A stretch of 64,000 bases of DNA from assembly GCA_021464245.1 (NCBI GenBank), contig JADCRB010000040.1:10555528-10619527 (forward strand), written 5' to 3'. This document shows, one piece after another, positions 25,403-39,105 of this stretch (within the stretch, counting starts at the first letter, position 1; every line of letters begins with the position of its first letter). This DNA comes from Carallia brachiata. Taxonomy: Eukaryota; Streptophyta; Magnoliopsida; Malpighiales; Rhizophoraceae. The notes beneath the pieces were generated by a model. It was not told the DNA's origin. It did no database searches and was given only the letters and a program-made list of their open reading frames with translations. Both the position numbers and the translations under genes were made by a program.

Positions 25403-28400
25403 CTACACATATTGTTGCTTCCTCTTGGAAAACCAGTCCAGGACCTTTTTCCCATAAATGTTACTGCGCATCATGGGGAGGTTCGTCTGAATCAGTTTTA
25501 GTAATGCGTTGTACAATGGTCCCTGGTGTTGCTGCAAATAACAACAGGTCAACTCAATACAATAACGTATGCGGTACATTCAAAACGCTGGACTCATTAA
25601 AATAAATGATTAGACTATAAAGAAGGCAGTACGTGAGTATATAGTAAAGGAAGTATTTTCAACGACTGAATTTGTTTCAATGGAGCATTAACAATAAATT
25701 GAGTTGACCTTCTGGTGGCAAATAGATTTAAAGTGATAAAATTAAAGCATTTCAAAAATTCCAGTTAGTCACTAAGACATACTCCCTTCTGTCCCACCAA
25801 ACCATAGATGCCTACCCATTCAAAGAATAGGCATTAAGTCCTCTGTCCTTACAGTGAAAATTCATAGGATAAAATAGAAGGAACTTGAACATGATGGTTA
25901 GTTGAAGTGCAGAACATTACAGCAGTTTGAATCTCACCAGTCAAAATTGTAAAACCGAGGTCAAACCACCGTACAAAAAGATTGTACTTGGATTTTAGTG
26001 TCGATAATTGCAGCTATTAGATCGTTAAATCTTACCAAGTCAATTCTACCGCAGACCTTAGTGAATTAGGATGAGGTATGTTATCATGGATTGAATCCAA
26101 TTTGTGGAACTGGTGAGTACATATAAAGTGGGAGTGCAAACAATCATACCTTTGATACTTTGAGTGCTGACTGGATAACATAGTTTCCATAAGGATGGAC
26201 AAGAAGCATATCAGCATCAGGGCTGTTAACCAACTCCTTAACAATTTGCATCGATAGGTCCTCCCTGGTCAATGTCAAGCACTTCTCCACCACATTGCTG
26301 CCATATTTATTACAGGATAAAGCAGTGTAACTCCCTTCAAGCTGTGCAAGAAGGTTTGCCGTGATTTGTGGAACTTCATATTCCAGCATATGCTGCACAA
26401 CATAGTTTCTGCAGGGGAAATTTCAGAATACCGAGTTAACACTACATCTAGATTTGAAACGTCACATCGATGAGACTGGGAAAGCATACCCGTAAGGATC
26501 TTCTGCCAGAAGCATTGCATTTGCTATTATCTCAGCCACCAGAAGATCCCTGGATTCTCCTTGGCATTATCAACACATTGCTGCAGTACACAACATCCGC
26601 TCTTGTTTGTTGCTATTCCAAAGCAGTTTCCTGCTATCTCGTTCAAAAGATACTGCCAAAGGCAATTTCATTATCAAGCATATGATTGATTTAAATCTAT
26701 TCTTTTGGGAAAAAAAGACTCCTACTTATACAGCAATAGCATCATAAAAAATAAGATTGAAGCTTAATGGGAAAGACTACAATGCCAATAGCGATAAGCA
26801 CAATATTCCCATCTTTCCAACCCTCAAACTGCAAGTCTACAGGAAACCAACACCACAAATGATGAAAATGCCTTATAAAAGGAATTAACGGACAATGAAA
26901 AAGAGGAACTAATTCAATTTACAATGTTTATTCAGAGAGATGAGGATGCAACCGTATGGTTCTGAAGTAAAGCAAAGTTTCCATCAGTTGCCAAGAGTTC
27001 AACTCAGTATTCAAATTTTAACAACTCTAAAATTCCAGCCAACAGACTATGTTGACCAGTAAGGTCAAATATTGTGAAAATAAATGGACAACTTGGAAAG
27101 TGTGGAACCTTGGAAAGCCTAGGAGAATATGACAGTTCTTTTCTAAAAGCTACGTAAAAAAGGAGGACACAACAAATATAACACAACTTTGTGTACTAAC
27201 CTGTATCCCACTGCCCTAAGAGATTAAAGAAGCACGAAATAAAAAGTAACTTAAGAAGAAGAAAGCATAAAATAGAAAAAAATTAACTTAAAAATGGGAG
27301 TAGTCGTTAAGCCATCTAAGAAATAAAAATTCAGGAGGTTTTCCTATTACAATTTTTTTCCCCCCATATTCCACACATTGTGACCCAAACTTTTTGCTAA
27401 ACTTTGCCCAAACTTTGACTAAAATAAAGATTCCTTTTTTTTTTTTTTTTAACAAAAGCCAAATAGCCTCTTCCACTGCAGTCTTGAAATGGGTCTGCTT
27501 CTTGCAGGACGCCTAAGGAGATGCGCTTCCTTGTAAGACATATTGCATGAACTAACAACCACAGACTCGTGACTAAGAACATACAAATTACATTGTATAA
27601 AAAAAAAAAAAAAAAGACAAGCATGATTTTGTATTTCATTTTACAGAACAAGTTACATACAATGTGCCATTTATATAAAAATCCACACTCACAGATTTAT
27701 ATTACCGTCAGAATCTGTAGTGTGATGATATGAACGGTTTCTCAGCATATTCAATTAGTAAAAAATCTACTAGACCATAAAATCTTTGGGGTCATCAAAG
27801 CCAGCCTGGAGAAGATAACTAATGTCAAACCAAATGCTGCAAAAAATGTCTATTACTTACAGACTTCAGTACTCTGGCTTGAAAAAAAAAAGAAAACCAA
27901 TAAAATCCAAAGCTGTATACAACTGTAGACAATCGCTATTGGATTGAAAAAGAAAAATATTCCAGCCGTTTTCCCACATCCTCGAGAGATAAAGCAAATT
28001 CATTTAAATACATGTCATACTGCTACCAATTCAAATGCAGATGCTTCTATAAAGCACGAAACAGAATACACTCCTTACCTAATAGGTGATGGCAATAATA
28101 TGCATTCTAATCACAATTAGAATCCAGGTTTATTTTCACCTTTGCAGACAGATGCCTCATCCCAATTCTTGAGAACCCATATGAAGAAATCAATGAACAA
28201 GTGGCTCAGCAATGAGCCAAACAACAGCACTTCAATCGAAAACAAGAGCGGAACATACAAAAATAAGGATTAGACCCTTCACTAATTTGTCCGAGGTATG
28301 AACTGAAGAGTCACCTTATTGTCTTCAGCAGAAAAATGCTTCGAGCAATGTACAATCACATGTTGGCCATTTCCATCTTTACACAGTGCAACAGCTACAG

Positions 28401-29350
28401 GGATTATAGCTGACATGAAAATTTTAATTTGATGTGGCGTGTTGATATGGTATAATAGCGTTCGTATGGCACGAGTTCTATCACCAGGAGAAGCAAACAG
28501 ATAAGTGAACCAAGCAATCAATACATAAAACATAATCAACAGAAAATCATGGCCCTCACTGTCAATTTGCTATCTTTTTGAATAATTCAAAATTAAATGA
28601 CCAAACATACCCATATACGTTAAGACAAATGCTAAGAAGTTGATGTTTTGTCAGCCTCAACAGAATCTGAGTCCTCTGTTCTTCACTACAAATCTCTACA
28701 AGCCTTTGTACAACATAGTTTCCACACGGATCAATCATCAACTCACAAACATGGTCTATCAACTCCAAAAACACCATTGTGATTTCCTCCTGCGTTACAC
28801 TCTTCATAACATCTTGCAACAACCTACACCCATACCGATCCTTGGCAAAGGTTACAATTTTACCCTTCAAATCCCTCACACACAAGAAATTCCAGGATTC
28901 TTGCAACCAATGAGTCCTCTTGTTATGCGGACTTGACCCGATAAGATCATGGTTTTTAGGCACCAAGCCATCCATCAAGCCACCCATCAATCCGGGATTG
29001 GATTCCCGATGGGAAAATCCTCTCGAATGAGTCCTCTGCACTCCACTTCTGTTTATTTTAGGCTCATTGAAGGCCGCGTCCAACAAATCAATATTGGAGC
29101 GAGTTGTATGCTCAAAAGATGACGGAGGCATGCTGTAATGCAGATTCTGTCTCAATTCCGGAACTGACCATGAAAGATCACACAAATAGTTATCCTGCAA
29201 GGCCCCACGAAAAAAGTTTTCACCAGAAACAGGATACAAAGGCAGTCCGGAGGAAAGGCTCAGGCGAGTAAAAGAAGATTCTATGGATTCCTGGCGTTGA
29301 TGATTTAGGTGGCGGCTGGAATGAGGAAGCTCCTGAAACGATCGCTCCAT
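25403..29350 (-). CDS. APUM: Pumilio/PUF RNA-binding protein, one frameshift in exon 3
   Basis: Five minus-strand exons: 29350-28611, 28477-28315, 26652-26490, 26408-26150, 25531-25403, all with GT-AG introns (the second intron is 1.66 kb). The expected product is about 484 residues. The first 145 or so are low-complexity. Eight PUF repeats follow, seen as DRYGCRLLQ, DPCGNYVVQRL, NVYGTRAIRTL, DGNGQHVIVHC, NKSGCCVLQQC, DPYGNYVVQHM, NKYGSNVVEKC and HPYGNYVIQSA, then a C-terminal cap with IYGKKVLDW and a stop at 25403-25405. PUF proteins bind 3' UTR UGUA motifs and repress or destabilise mRNAs. Exon 3 is 163 nt where phase requires 164. One G is missing in the run after AATCCA (near 26550), which causes an immediate stop and would remove repeats 6-8. 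Everything after it is conserved in the right frame, so a consensus error or very recent mutation is likely. The start is the ATG at 29350. The closest plant type appears to be the APUM9-12 group. Confidence 0.93.
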
Positions 29351-32262
29351 CACGGTGAGCGACTAAAAAAATGAAAAAAAGTGAGTTTGAGAAGGAGGGT
29401 ATATGGGGATTGGTAGGGTTTTAATCGTTTTTATACAGGCGATGGAGAAGGAGTGGTTATGGGAGACAAAATCGGAGAATTAATAGGGAAAAAAAAGATT
29501 GAATTTGACTCTAAAAGAAACTGTGAGAGGCTTCGGGGATAATAAGAGTGTCTCATTGGTATTATGCATTGATGGACTCCTCTCTTCACTGCGAAAGTTT
29601 TCTCCTCTTTCTCATGCTTATTTTGGTAAGTTTTCATGCAACTGAATGGAAGAGAACAAGAAAGATAGGACCACCGCTGGCTGTGCTCTGTGCAGCAAGT
29701 GTCAAAACATACCAATTAATACCCATTTGCAGATTTTTTTTTTTTAATCTTATTAGGTGGACAGAAAAATGAAAGACGTAAGATTGATACAATATAATTG
29801 GTGTTTTTATTTTTACAATAAATTTCTTAAATTTTGCAATGAAAAAAATAAATAAATAATATTTTTATATTTTATTGCAAAACTTAAGTTACTTGTTACA
29901 AAAATTATGTTGCTTGTTGTAACGTGTTTCTCTCCTATTTTTATTGTCGTGTTTACTTACTTTTTTTTTTTATTTAAGTATGATTAGGACGTTTAATTAG
30001 TCTAAATTTATGTTTAATTTAGTGTTTTTTATTACGTAATTATCTAATTTAAATGTACTTTTTCTAATCATTAGTATAATACTTTTTAATAAAATGGTTG
30101 AAGATTTCCTTTGTCTTAACAAAAAAAAAAAAAAAGAAAGGTGATAAAAGTTAATTAGAGAACCACCCTTTTCTTAGAAGTTAGATATTTAATTTTAAAA
30201 GTTTTAAATTTTCAATTTAAAAATAATGAATGTAAAATTTGTAAGAAGGGAACCTGCCCATGAATTAATGCGATTTAGGCTTGAATCCTTAGCTGTGAAG
30301 GTTGTTCATTGACCAATAAATGCTTTTGTTGTTTGTGTGTGGGAGTTTCTCGTATACGTTTATTTATCATATTTTTTCTTGATTCAGTATATTTCCTATG
30401 TTCTTCGGCATTCAAAAAAAAAAAAAAAAACAAAAAACAATTTGTGACTCTTCTATCTACCCAATTGAACTACCTTGCATAGTTCACAATCTTGCGGCTT
30501 CTTCAAGAGAAAAAAAAATAAAATAAAGCAATAATATTGTGGTTCACTTGTGTGGATTGTTACTTAAAAGAGGTTGTTATCGACAGTTACTTTTTATCTT
30601 TTTTTTACAGACATCGATTACAAATCAATATCAACACTTTCAATGATATTTCTGTAATATTTTTGACATTCAACTTTTTGACAACCAATCAACACCTGCC
30701 ACGTAAGCAGCAATCGTAAAAAAGAAGGTAAAAGTGACTATTGCTAACTTAAAATAGTAAAGTTGTTGATTCTTGCCTCGGTCCAAACTCTATAAGAAAA
30801 GAAACGTATAAATTTCATGTCAAGTTTTCAAGGATTATGGGATTTGCTCCTCCTGGAACTCAATTTATGGTCTAAGGCTTGGCAGGTTGATTCTTCGACT
30901 AAAAATTTTTTAGTCACACCACGGAAAACTTATTTTGACATAATCGAATGTGTGAATTGGTTGAAGTATTTGTGAGTTAGTTTGAATATGACGTACCCTT
31001 TTTTTAAAAAAAAAAAAATTAGTCTAAGACATTATGTTTTTTTTGTTTGTTATTATTTAATATTTTAATTGATCAAATATTCACTTATTTTATAGTTTTA
31101 ATTTGTGATTTTGGACACTTGATTTATTGTTCAAGTGGTTCAAGACTTGTTTATGTAAAAAATAAGTGTTAAGAGAAATTTGTTTCTTTAGTGAGTCTTT
31201 CCTGAATCAAACTGAATCAGTTAGAATTCAATATAATTTTTAAATACCGGAGTTTAGCATAAAAAAAGTAATATTAGGAAATTGATGATTAAAAAAAGTA
31301 ACATTAAGAGAGTTAAGATTTGGGAATTTTTCATTAATTGAGGAGTAACAATTTGGTTATTTTTCACATAGACGTCATTGTTCCAAAACGCGTCTCATAA
31401 CTTTAAGAGGAAAATTTTCACAAAACATTTTGATAATTCCGACTTTCTTTTTATAAACTTTTTTTTTTAACCGCCTGCATTATCTAGTGATTTCAATAGG
31501 TTTGCTGATGTGTTTTTTTTTGCTAAAGACGAAAGTTGTAATCTTATTTCCTTCCTGCCGAAGGCTAAATAAGATGAGAAAGTCTTTATTAGTACCTCTC
31601 CAATACCTATCAAAATTATGAGCCTCAATACACACAGATATAAAAAATTATAGATAAAGAAATATTACAGTATAATTAATTTATTTATTTATATAAATAA
31701 ATAATTTTTATTTATAATAAAAATATAATAAAAAATATATTTATTTTTATTATAAATATTAATCATTTAATAACATAAATTAATTAATAAATAATATTAT
31801 AACACTTTCTTATTGGTAAACTTTGTCGTGTATCTTTTTCCTAAAATTATTATACGTAGGGCAAATAGAGGGTCAACGAATAATTACCTCCCCATTTTAC
31901 GACTATTCATCTTGTACTTTTCGGTGTCTTCCGTATAATGAGAATATTCATGGTAATTACTTGTTACCAAGAAATTAACTAACGGATCAATTCTTTTTTG
32001 TTTTTGATAATAATGTACGAAAAAAACAGCAATATCCTGAATATTAATTTAAATAATCAATAATTTAATTAATTAAAAATTTAATCGAGAGTTTAATTTT
32101 ACTGTACCTCTACTTTTTTCTCTTTTGTATAAATATAACCTTTTCAAGACTTTAAAAAAAGAAAGTAGCAAATAAAAGGTAACAATAATAAAAGAAGCTA
32201 ATTAGCAACTCTTAAAAATAGTCACTCTAATATATTCAGTTATAAAAGAGCCTCAAAGAGAC
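29351..32262. other. Pumilio 5' flank and intergenic DNA
   Basis: The 130 bp upstream of the Pumilio start probably hold its 5' UTR and core promoter. No clean TATA box is seen. The rest is AT-rich with long A/T runs (30119, 30415, 31005) and no supported gene. Confidence 0.5.
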
Positions 32263-32743
32263 TTTCAAATCATAGTTGTGAAAATAGGTTCGGACCAGTC
32301 GATCGATTAAATCGGTAACCGTTCAAAGGTCCGAGTCAGTTTAAGTGAATTTTGAGGGGTGAACTAGACCGGAAAAAACTGGTCAAAACTGATCAAAATT
32401 GGTAAAAACTGATGAAAATTGGATCGGTCGAATCAATTCCATGAAAATAAATAATTTATAAATTACAATTTGAACTTAAATATTACTTAAATTATAATTT
32501 AAGTACTGAGTTTAATTAAAAAGTTCAATTTAATCCTAAATCTGATTAAAATTTCAATTTCATCCTTAAAATTAAAAAAATTAATATTTAATCACTATCT
32601 ATAATTATTATTTTCTTAATTACTTTTATACATATATATATTATTAAATACCAGTTCAAATACTAATTCGACTGATTAAACTTTAACCCACTAATATTTT
32701 CACTTCAATAACTGATCTGATTCTGACAACATTGTTTCAAACC
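32263..32743. mobile_element. Non-autonomous TIR element with 9-bp target duplication
   Basis: TTTCAAATC at 32263-32271 and TTTCAAACC at 32735-32743 match at 8 of 9 bases and flank a 463-bp element. Its ends read ATAGTTGTGAAAAT (left) and CAATGTTGTCAGAAT (right, inverted). The left interior is rich in CGGACCAGTCGATCG and AACTGGTCAAAACTGATC words, like the element at 4138-4880. I infer one Mutator-type, non-coding family. Confidence 0.72.
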
Positions 32744-32967
32744 AAAAACATAACCTTCAGAATTAGACGCTCCTAGATCAGCGAAAAGGTCAAACAGAAT
32801 TGTTGCCTTCACACAAAAGGTATTGCAAAGTACATGACCAAGGTTGCCACAACAAGCTCAACCACCGATGAGTGACCGATAAGAATTAAATTCTCATTTA
32901 TTTTTGTGAATATTTTGAAGAACTAACATAAAATCAGACTCAATAAATAATATGGAAAAATGTTTAT

Positions 32968-33173
32968 GGTCAAACAAATTTTTCTTACTGTCTCCACACG
33001 TAATTTTTTTTGTGCAACTATAAGGGTATTTTGTGCAACCACAATGATAAAAAGTGATACAAAAAATATTACTATTTTTTTGTTGCACATTTTCTGCTCT
33101 TAGTTGCACAAAAAATACTGCTGGTTGCACAAAAAAAATTCGTGTGGACACAGTAAAAAAAATTTGTTTGGCC
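32968..33173. mobile_element. MITE with strong terminal inverted repeats and TGTGCAAC repeats
   Basis: The first ~67 bp and the reverse complement of the last ~67 bp are nearly the same, sharing CAAACAAATTTTT, TTACTGT.TCCACACG, a T run, TGTGCAAC and a second TGTGCAAC. The 206-bp unit can fold into a long hairpin. No coding capacity. Target duplication unclear. Confidence 0.82.
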
Positions 33174-34261
33174 ATGTAATGGAGCCCTAATAATATTACC
33201 AAATTTACAACTTACGTCATTCGTAAGGCCATGTAAATAATTATGAGCTCCACTCAAATAGCCATAGTCCATAGATGTACCACAAAAACCTGAGAATTCA
33301 TAAATCCACTGACTACATTCGTCATGATATACTCCCCAAAAACTTTGTTACGTTAGGAACTCACCTTGCACACCCATCAACATTGATTTTATCGTTATTA
33401 GGGGGAGTGGGTGCCGACTTATAAGGGGCTGATCTGCTGAATATTTAATGTGCTTCACTCATTCCGTAGCCCAGAAACTGTAAATTTCCATGGCTCGCAG
33501 CTTCTACTAAACATTTCCTAAGTTTCGAAGAAAGTACAGACCGAAAATAATGATGTCATCGTGCATGATTCTCTAATCCGTGAATCTGACATACCAAGGC
33601 TGCCTGGTCTATACGTCTTGTGCTTCCCACGGCTCCTTTGCATGTTTGTCGGGGACAGGTGCTCATGTGCTATTTTTTCATCTTAAGAGACGACTTTTAA
33701 ACTTGATTAAATGTAATTAACTATCTTTATTAAAAGAGTATAAAATTTTATATTAATAAATTATAAAGATTTATATGACTTCTAATATTTTTGAGTTTTT
33801 CTATCTATTAGTCTGAATTTTTAAGTGGGTTTAAAATTCTAAAACTTTATTTGATATAATATCAAAATTTAATTTACTTATTGTCTACACTCAATAGTGA
33901 GCATTTTCGCAATTTTCGTATGGTTTTAACTTGTGCATTGCACTATCCTTCTGTCATTAGCACGTGTTAAAAAAATATGTTAAAAACTACAAAGTTACAA
34001 GTAGGCTTACATCCCTTATAAATATGTTCCATACAACTAGTTTGATCCCACTCTCCTTAATAACTTTTTTTTTTCTAAATCTCATTTTTTATGAAATGCC
34101 TATTTATAATTTACAAAAAATTAACATGACTTATCTACCCACTAATTTGAGCGTTTAAGAAGATTTGATGTTTCATGACTTTATTCGACAATCTTTATAA
34201 CAATTATGCTTATAAAGACAATTGTCTTGACGATTACAACCATTGTTATTAATTCATAGGG
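33174..34261. other. Intergenic, no gene seen
   Basis: No supported coding region or RNA gene. Mixed-composition DNA at 33300-33660, then AT-rich. Confidence 0.55.
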
Positions 34262-34580
34262 TGCGATTTAACACCCGGACATAGTGTCTGGACACCAGTT
34301 ATAAAATGCAACCGTTTGCAACTAAAGTATAGCCATATTGAATTTTTTCAAAAAAAATTTTTTTGGAAGAAATTACAAAATTAAAACCTAAAATTTAATG
34401 GGTGTTACCCTAGAACTTAAAATATGTAGCTCACATGATATACGTTAAAACAAAAAAAATTCTTTTTTTTCGAAAAAAATTCCTAAAAAATCAACACAGT
34501 TACATTAAAAATGCAAAAATGCAACCGGTTGCATTTTGTTGCAAGCATCTGAACATAGCATCCAGAGGCTATCTCCGGCG
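34262..34580. mobile_element. MITE-like element with GCAACCG motifs
   Basis: The ends are imperfect inverted copies: GGACATAGTGTCTGGA on the left, against GGATGCTATGTTCAGA on the inverted right. Each is followed by AAAATGCAACCG. The right side holds the palindrome TGCAACCGGTTGCA. About 320 bp, non-coding, ending just before the LINE at 34690. Confidence 0.6.
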
Positions 34581-34689
34581 TACAAACTTTGTCGTAATTC
34601 ATAATGCTTTTAAATGTCTTGCAATGTTAAAAGTTTTAAAAAAAGAAATAAATATATATTTTTTTTTCAAATAGATAACAAGAAGATAA

Positions 34690-37600
34690 AAGAGAACAAA
34701 TGAGCTTAACAATTTCAAGTTGAAGATTTCCGGTGCTATGTTGTACTCTCAGATTTTTGGTGTAATACCCACATTGTAAATCTATGGGGGTCGTGCCATC
34801 AACTACACTCATTTTCGCAACTGCTTGAACGTGCTTTGGAATCCGAAAGGTGAGTTCGAATTATGGATCTTGGCAATGATTATTTTAACATTAAATTTAC
34901 TTGTCCAGAGGTTTAATACAATGCTCTTCGTGGTACTCTTTGGGTATTCTTGAGCATTATCTAGTTGTCCGTGAATGGATCCCTCACTTTAAGCCTTGGG
35001 ACAATTTTGCGGCGGTTTGGGCTCAGGTCCTTGGGATGCCAGTAGAATACCATGACAATAAAATCCTAACTACAATTGACGGTCTTATTGGAAGAACTGT
35101 TAAAGTGGATTCCTCTACCCTTGGGCCCTCTAAAGGCACATTCGTATGATTGTTTGTACAGATTGATCTTGATAAGCCATTACTAAGCAAGATCATAATT
35201 GAGGGCTTGGTCCTGTCCAATGAATATGTGGGCTTGCCATATATATGCTTTGAGCGTGGGAAAGCTAACCATACTAATCAAACTTGCCCCAAAACAACGG
35301 CACATCAGCTACCACAAAACCTCCAACCTAGCTTCGGATGAACAAGTTGAAAAGTATGGTCGATGAATGCATGTGCAGAAACACGTGAGGAAGCCAAATC
35401 AGCAAGGACAGTCTAGCAAGACCTCAAAAAAGGAAAGAGTCCCCCAGTGGTTGAAGGGTCCAGATTTGCAGTTCTAGAAGAGGAAGAAACCAATCAAAAT
35501 AACAATCATATTTTAGAAGATTTACCAGAAGAACTGATAAAGCAACCCCCCTCCACTTCCTCTCAGTCTGATCTCTTGCCAAAATCTCCAGCCAGAGACA
35601 AGACTGCCAGCAAAAAGGAGTAGTCTATGGCTGTAACCTCAGCAAAACCCAAAGAAAATATAGATTACAATCTTCCCAATCAAAAACTGCTAAAAGTTTG
35701 GGGCAATCACTTGCTGCTACGCACCCTACCGCGAACACAAATCTTGCTAATTTATTTGCTAAGGCCTTCCAAAAGCCATATCATGAGTCTCTGAGTCCTT
35801 GTCCTTCTCTGGTGGCTTTGGTGTTAAGGACCCAAGGAAGAAAACAGGTACAAAAAGTTCTCGTACCCATCCTTGTTCAACTTCTGCTATTCCATTTAAG
35901 AACAACGATGTGCAGGTTCCTTAAAAAGAAAAAAAAAAAAAAAAAAAAACCCAACTATTGGTGAGCATGTCTCGAGTTCTCTTTCCCCAGAGGAAGCTTT
36001 TCATCTATAAGTTGTTCCAAATTCTCAATGAATGTCTTAGCATAGAATGTAAGAGGTATGGGTAAGAAAAGACTGTCCTGTACACTCTCTAACTTCGTTT
36101 CACGGTACAAACCGTGCATTTTCTCCATTATGGGACCTCGGATCAAAACTGATAAAGCTGTTGACGTTATTAAGCAATTCAGTTTTGATGGCGCTCATTG
36201 TGTTAACCTTACTGAATTCTCGGGTAGCATTTGGTTGCTCTGGCATACTGCAAAAGCCAAGCTTCAGATCCTTCACTCGTCTCCTCAAGCTATTCATGCA
36301 GTTGTCCTCGAGCACAATCAACCTGTCTAGGTTCTCTCTTGCATATATGCTCATCCCAATGATCTCATTCGAGATTTAATGTGGAAAAACCTCAAAACTG
36401 TTGCTGATTCTATGGCTCTTCCTTGGGCTCTCCTCGGTGATTTCAACTATATATTGGATCTCAAGGAAAAGTTAGGAGGTTTTCTCAAGACAGCTCGTCA
36501 ATGCCAAATATTCAAGGAATATATTGACTCTTGTCGGCTCATCCACTTGGGATTCTCTGGACAAAAACACCTGGTGGAATAGTAGTAGGGATGGCCTTAT
36601 CACCAGGGAAAGGATAGATAGAGCCTTTGTCTCAGAATTGTGGCAACAAAAATTTTCGAGTGTGAGACTCCATCAATTGCCCATAATTAATTCAGGTCAC
36701 TGTCCAATTTTGTTGCAGCTTAATGATCAACTAGTTATTGTGAAACATAGAATCCCTTTTCGCTTTGAAGTGATGTAGATGTTTCATCCAGATTTTTAGC
36801 ATTTGATTCAACAAAATTAGCCCATGAATTCTCACTTGGTTCTGGATGCTCTTGTCAACCTCAAAGGGGCATTTATTCACTGGAACAAAACTGTCTTTGG
36901 CAATTTATTTCGCCAAAAAAGAAATATTATGCGTGCTTTGGAGAGGACACAACAACTTTTTTTTACTAATAAACCTGCTATTAGACAACATAAGGCGTCC
37001 TTAATAGATCAATATAATAAAATCTTGGATCAGGAGGAAATATAATGGTGCCAAAAATCTCGTAGAGACAAGCTGCTGTTTGGTGATAGAAATACCATTT
37101 GACACCTCAACTATCATTCGCCATCATCGCAACCACATAAAAGCACTTAAAGTAGAAGATGGAACGTGGCCAGGATTAGGAGCTCTTAAAAACTATAGCA
37201 CGCGAACATTTTATTCAACTTTTTTCATGCCCGGCCACTTGTATTCCAAGTTCTGCCAAAATTCCATGGTCGTGTTTCCAACCTTCTTTGCTGCATTGGT
37301 TGGGGAGTATTCCATCTGACGAAGAGGTTTATGATGCCTGCAAACCATGAGTCCCCTTAAGGCTTCAATACCAAATGCTTTCATATAGTAGTCTTCCAAA
37401 AACAATGGCATATCGTGGGGAAAATTCTGATTGAATTTGTTCAGAAGCACTTTTTGACAGGCCAACTACCAAATGGTATCAATGAAACGCTTATAGTTCT
37501 TATTCCAAAGGTTGACCTCCAGAAGAAGATGAACCAATTCAAACCTATTGCTTTGTGCAATGTCATTTACAAGCTTATTACCAAAGTCATTGTTAATCGT

Positions 37601-38810
37601 ATCCACTAGCTTATGAATTCTTGGTTCAGTCCTCTCCAATCCAGCTTTATAGCTAAGCATTCCACTCATGACATCATTCTCCTAGCTCAAGAAGTGATTA
37701 ATTTTTTGAGAAAAAAAAAGGAGGGCAAGCTTGATTATATGGCGTTGAAAATTGATTTAGAAAAGGCTTTTGATAGAGTTAATTGGTAATTACTACAAGA
37801 AACCTTGATCTTCTTGCATCTCTTTCTGTCCTTAGTCTCTTTGATCATAGACCTCAATATGGATTGAGATAGGGTGATCCAATGTCTCCCTATCTTTTTA
37901 TGCTCTGTATAGAAAGATTTTCTCAGTCTATTACAAATGTAGCCATTGATAAGAGATGGACACATTAGAGAGCATCTCGATCTGGCCCCCTATATCTCTT
38001 TTTTTTTTTGTGTGGATGACCTCATGCTCTTTAGTGCAACAACTACTGAGTTATTGATGCTATTTTAGCTGCTTTGTATTCTTTCTCAGGCCAAAGCATC
38101 AATAAAGACAAATCAAACATTTATTTTTACCCTAATGTCCCTCGTTTACTTTGCAACTCCATTAGTCGAACTATTAATTTCTTAGTCTTTCCAGACCTTG
38201 GTAAATATTTGGGAGTTCCACTGCAATTTGATAGGAGCAATCACGCTTTATTTTGGGATCTCCTCAGTAAGATGAAGGCAAAGCTAACCAATTGGAAAGC
38301 TAGTTCTCTTTCATTGGGGGTCACACCAAGCTAGTTCAATCAGTTAGCTAAACTATCCCATATTATATAATACAGACTTCTTAAATCCCAAAATCTGTTT
38401 GCGAGGAAATAGACTGGTGCAACTGTCAGTTTCTATGGGGATGGGAAGATAGAAATCACAAAATGAGTGTAGTGGCCTAGGATGATGTATGCAAGCCCAA
38501 AAGCGAGGGAAGCCTAAGATTGCACAAATCTCATATGACATGAACCTTGCCCTACTCTCCATGCTCAATTAGAAAATCATGAAAGGGAGTGAAAAGCCTT
38601 GGATTTGTGTTATTCGGGCCAAAAATTATCCTGTCTAGAATTTCTTGCAAGTTCTAAAGCAATATGATGCATCCTTTGTATGGACTGCCATTATCCAAAG
38701 CAGGGGAGCAAGATTTCCCAAAGTTCAATTAGTCGAAAGGACGGCGAAAGAAGGCTCCAATTTGGACAAACAGAAGGCAACTTGAGGAGTTCGCAGAGAC
38801 TTAGAGGATG
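34690..38810 (+). mobile_element. Decayed LINE (L1-type) retrotransposon
   Basis: ORF1 remains run from about 34690 to 35340: a DUF4283-like region (WIPHFKPWDNFAAVWAQVLG) and a knuckle relic (GLPYICFERGKANHTNQTCP). ORF2 begins near 36045 with an endonuclease (AWNVRGMGKKRL, then LPWALLGDFNYILD). Reverse transcriptase follows: LIVLIPKVDLQKK, FKPIALCNVIYKLITK, KIDLEKAFDRVNW, GLRQGDPMSPYLFMLCIERF and the catalytic FVDDLMLFS near 38005-38030. It fades near 38710, with no RNase H domain on this strand. Many stops and frameshifts mean it is inactive. An A-rich tract at about 35930-35950 lies between the two ORFs. No end repeats or target duplication were found. Confidence 0.88.
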
Positions 38811-39105
38811 AATCCATTTTCTTTTTATTTTTTATTCGTATTTTGAAAGTCAAATATATTTTTAATACACTTATTTTTTTTATTTATTTTTTAGTATTCT
38901 TTAAACGTAATTTATTCTTAATTTATTTTTAAATCAGTCAAATGCCTAAGGTAATGGTCAAACAGTAATGCGTTAGAGATTTGACTCAATTGAAATGAAA
39001 TTATTAATGTTTAGGACTTATTTGAAACAACCCAAACATATAGTACTTAATTGTAAAAAATACAAACATATGTGAGTATATTTTTACTTATCCAAAGAGT
39101 GGTAA
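38811..39105. other. AT-rich spacer between two LINE copies
   Basis: T-rich DNA with no gene. It may be the 3' flank of the plus-strand LINE. It ends in the GA-rich site into which the second LINE inserted. Confidence 0.5.
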
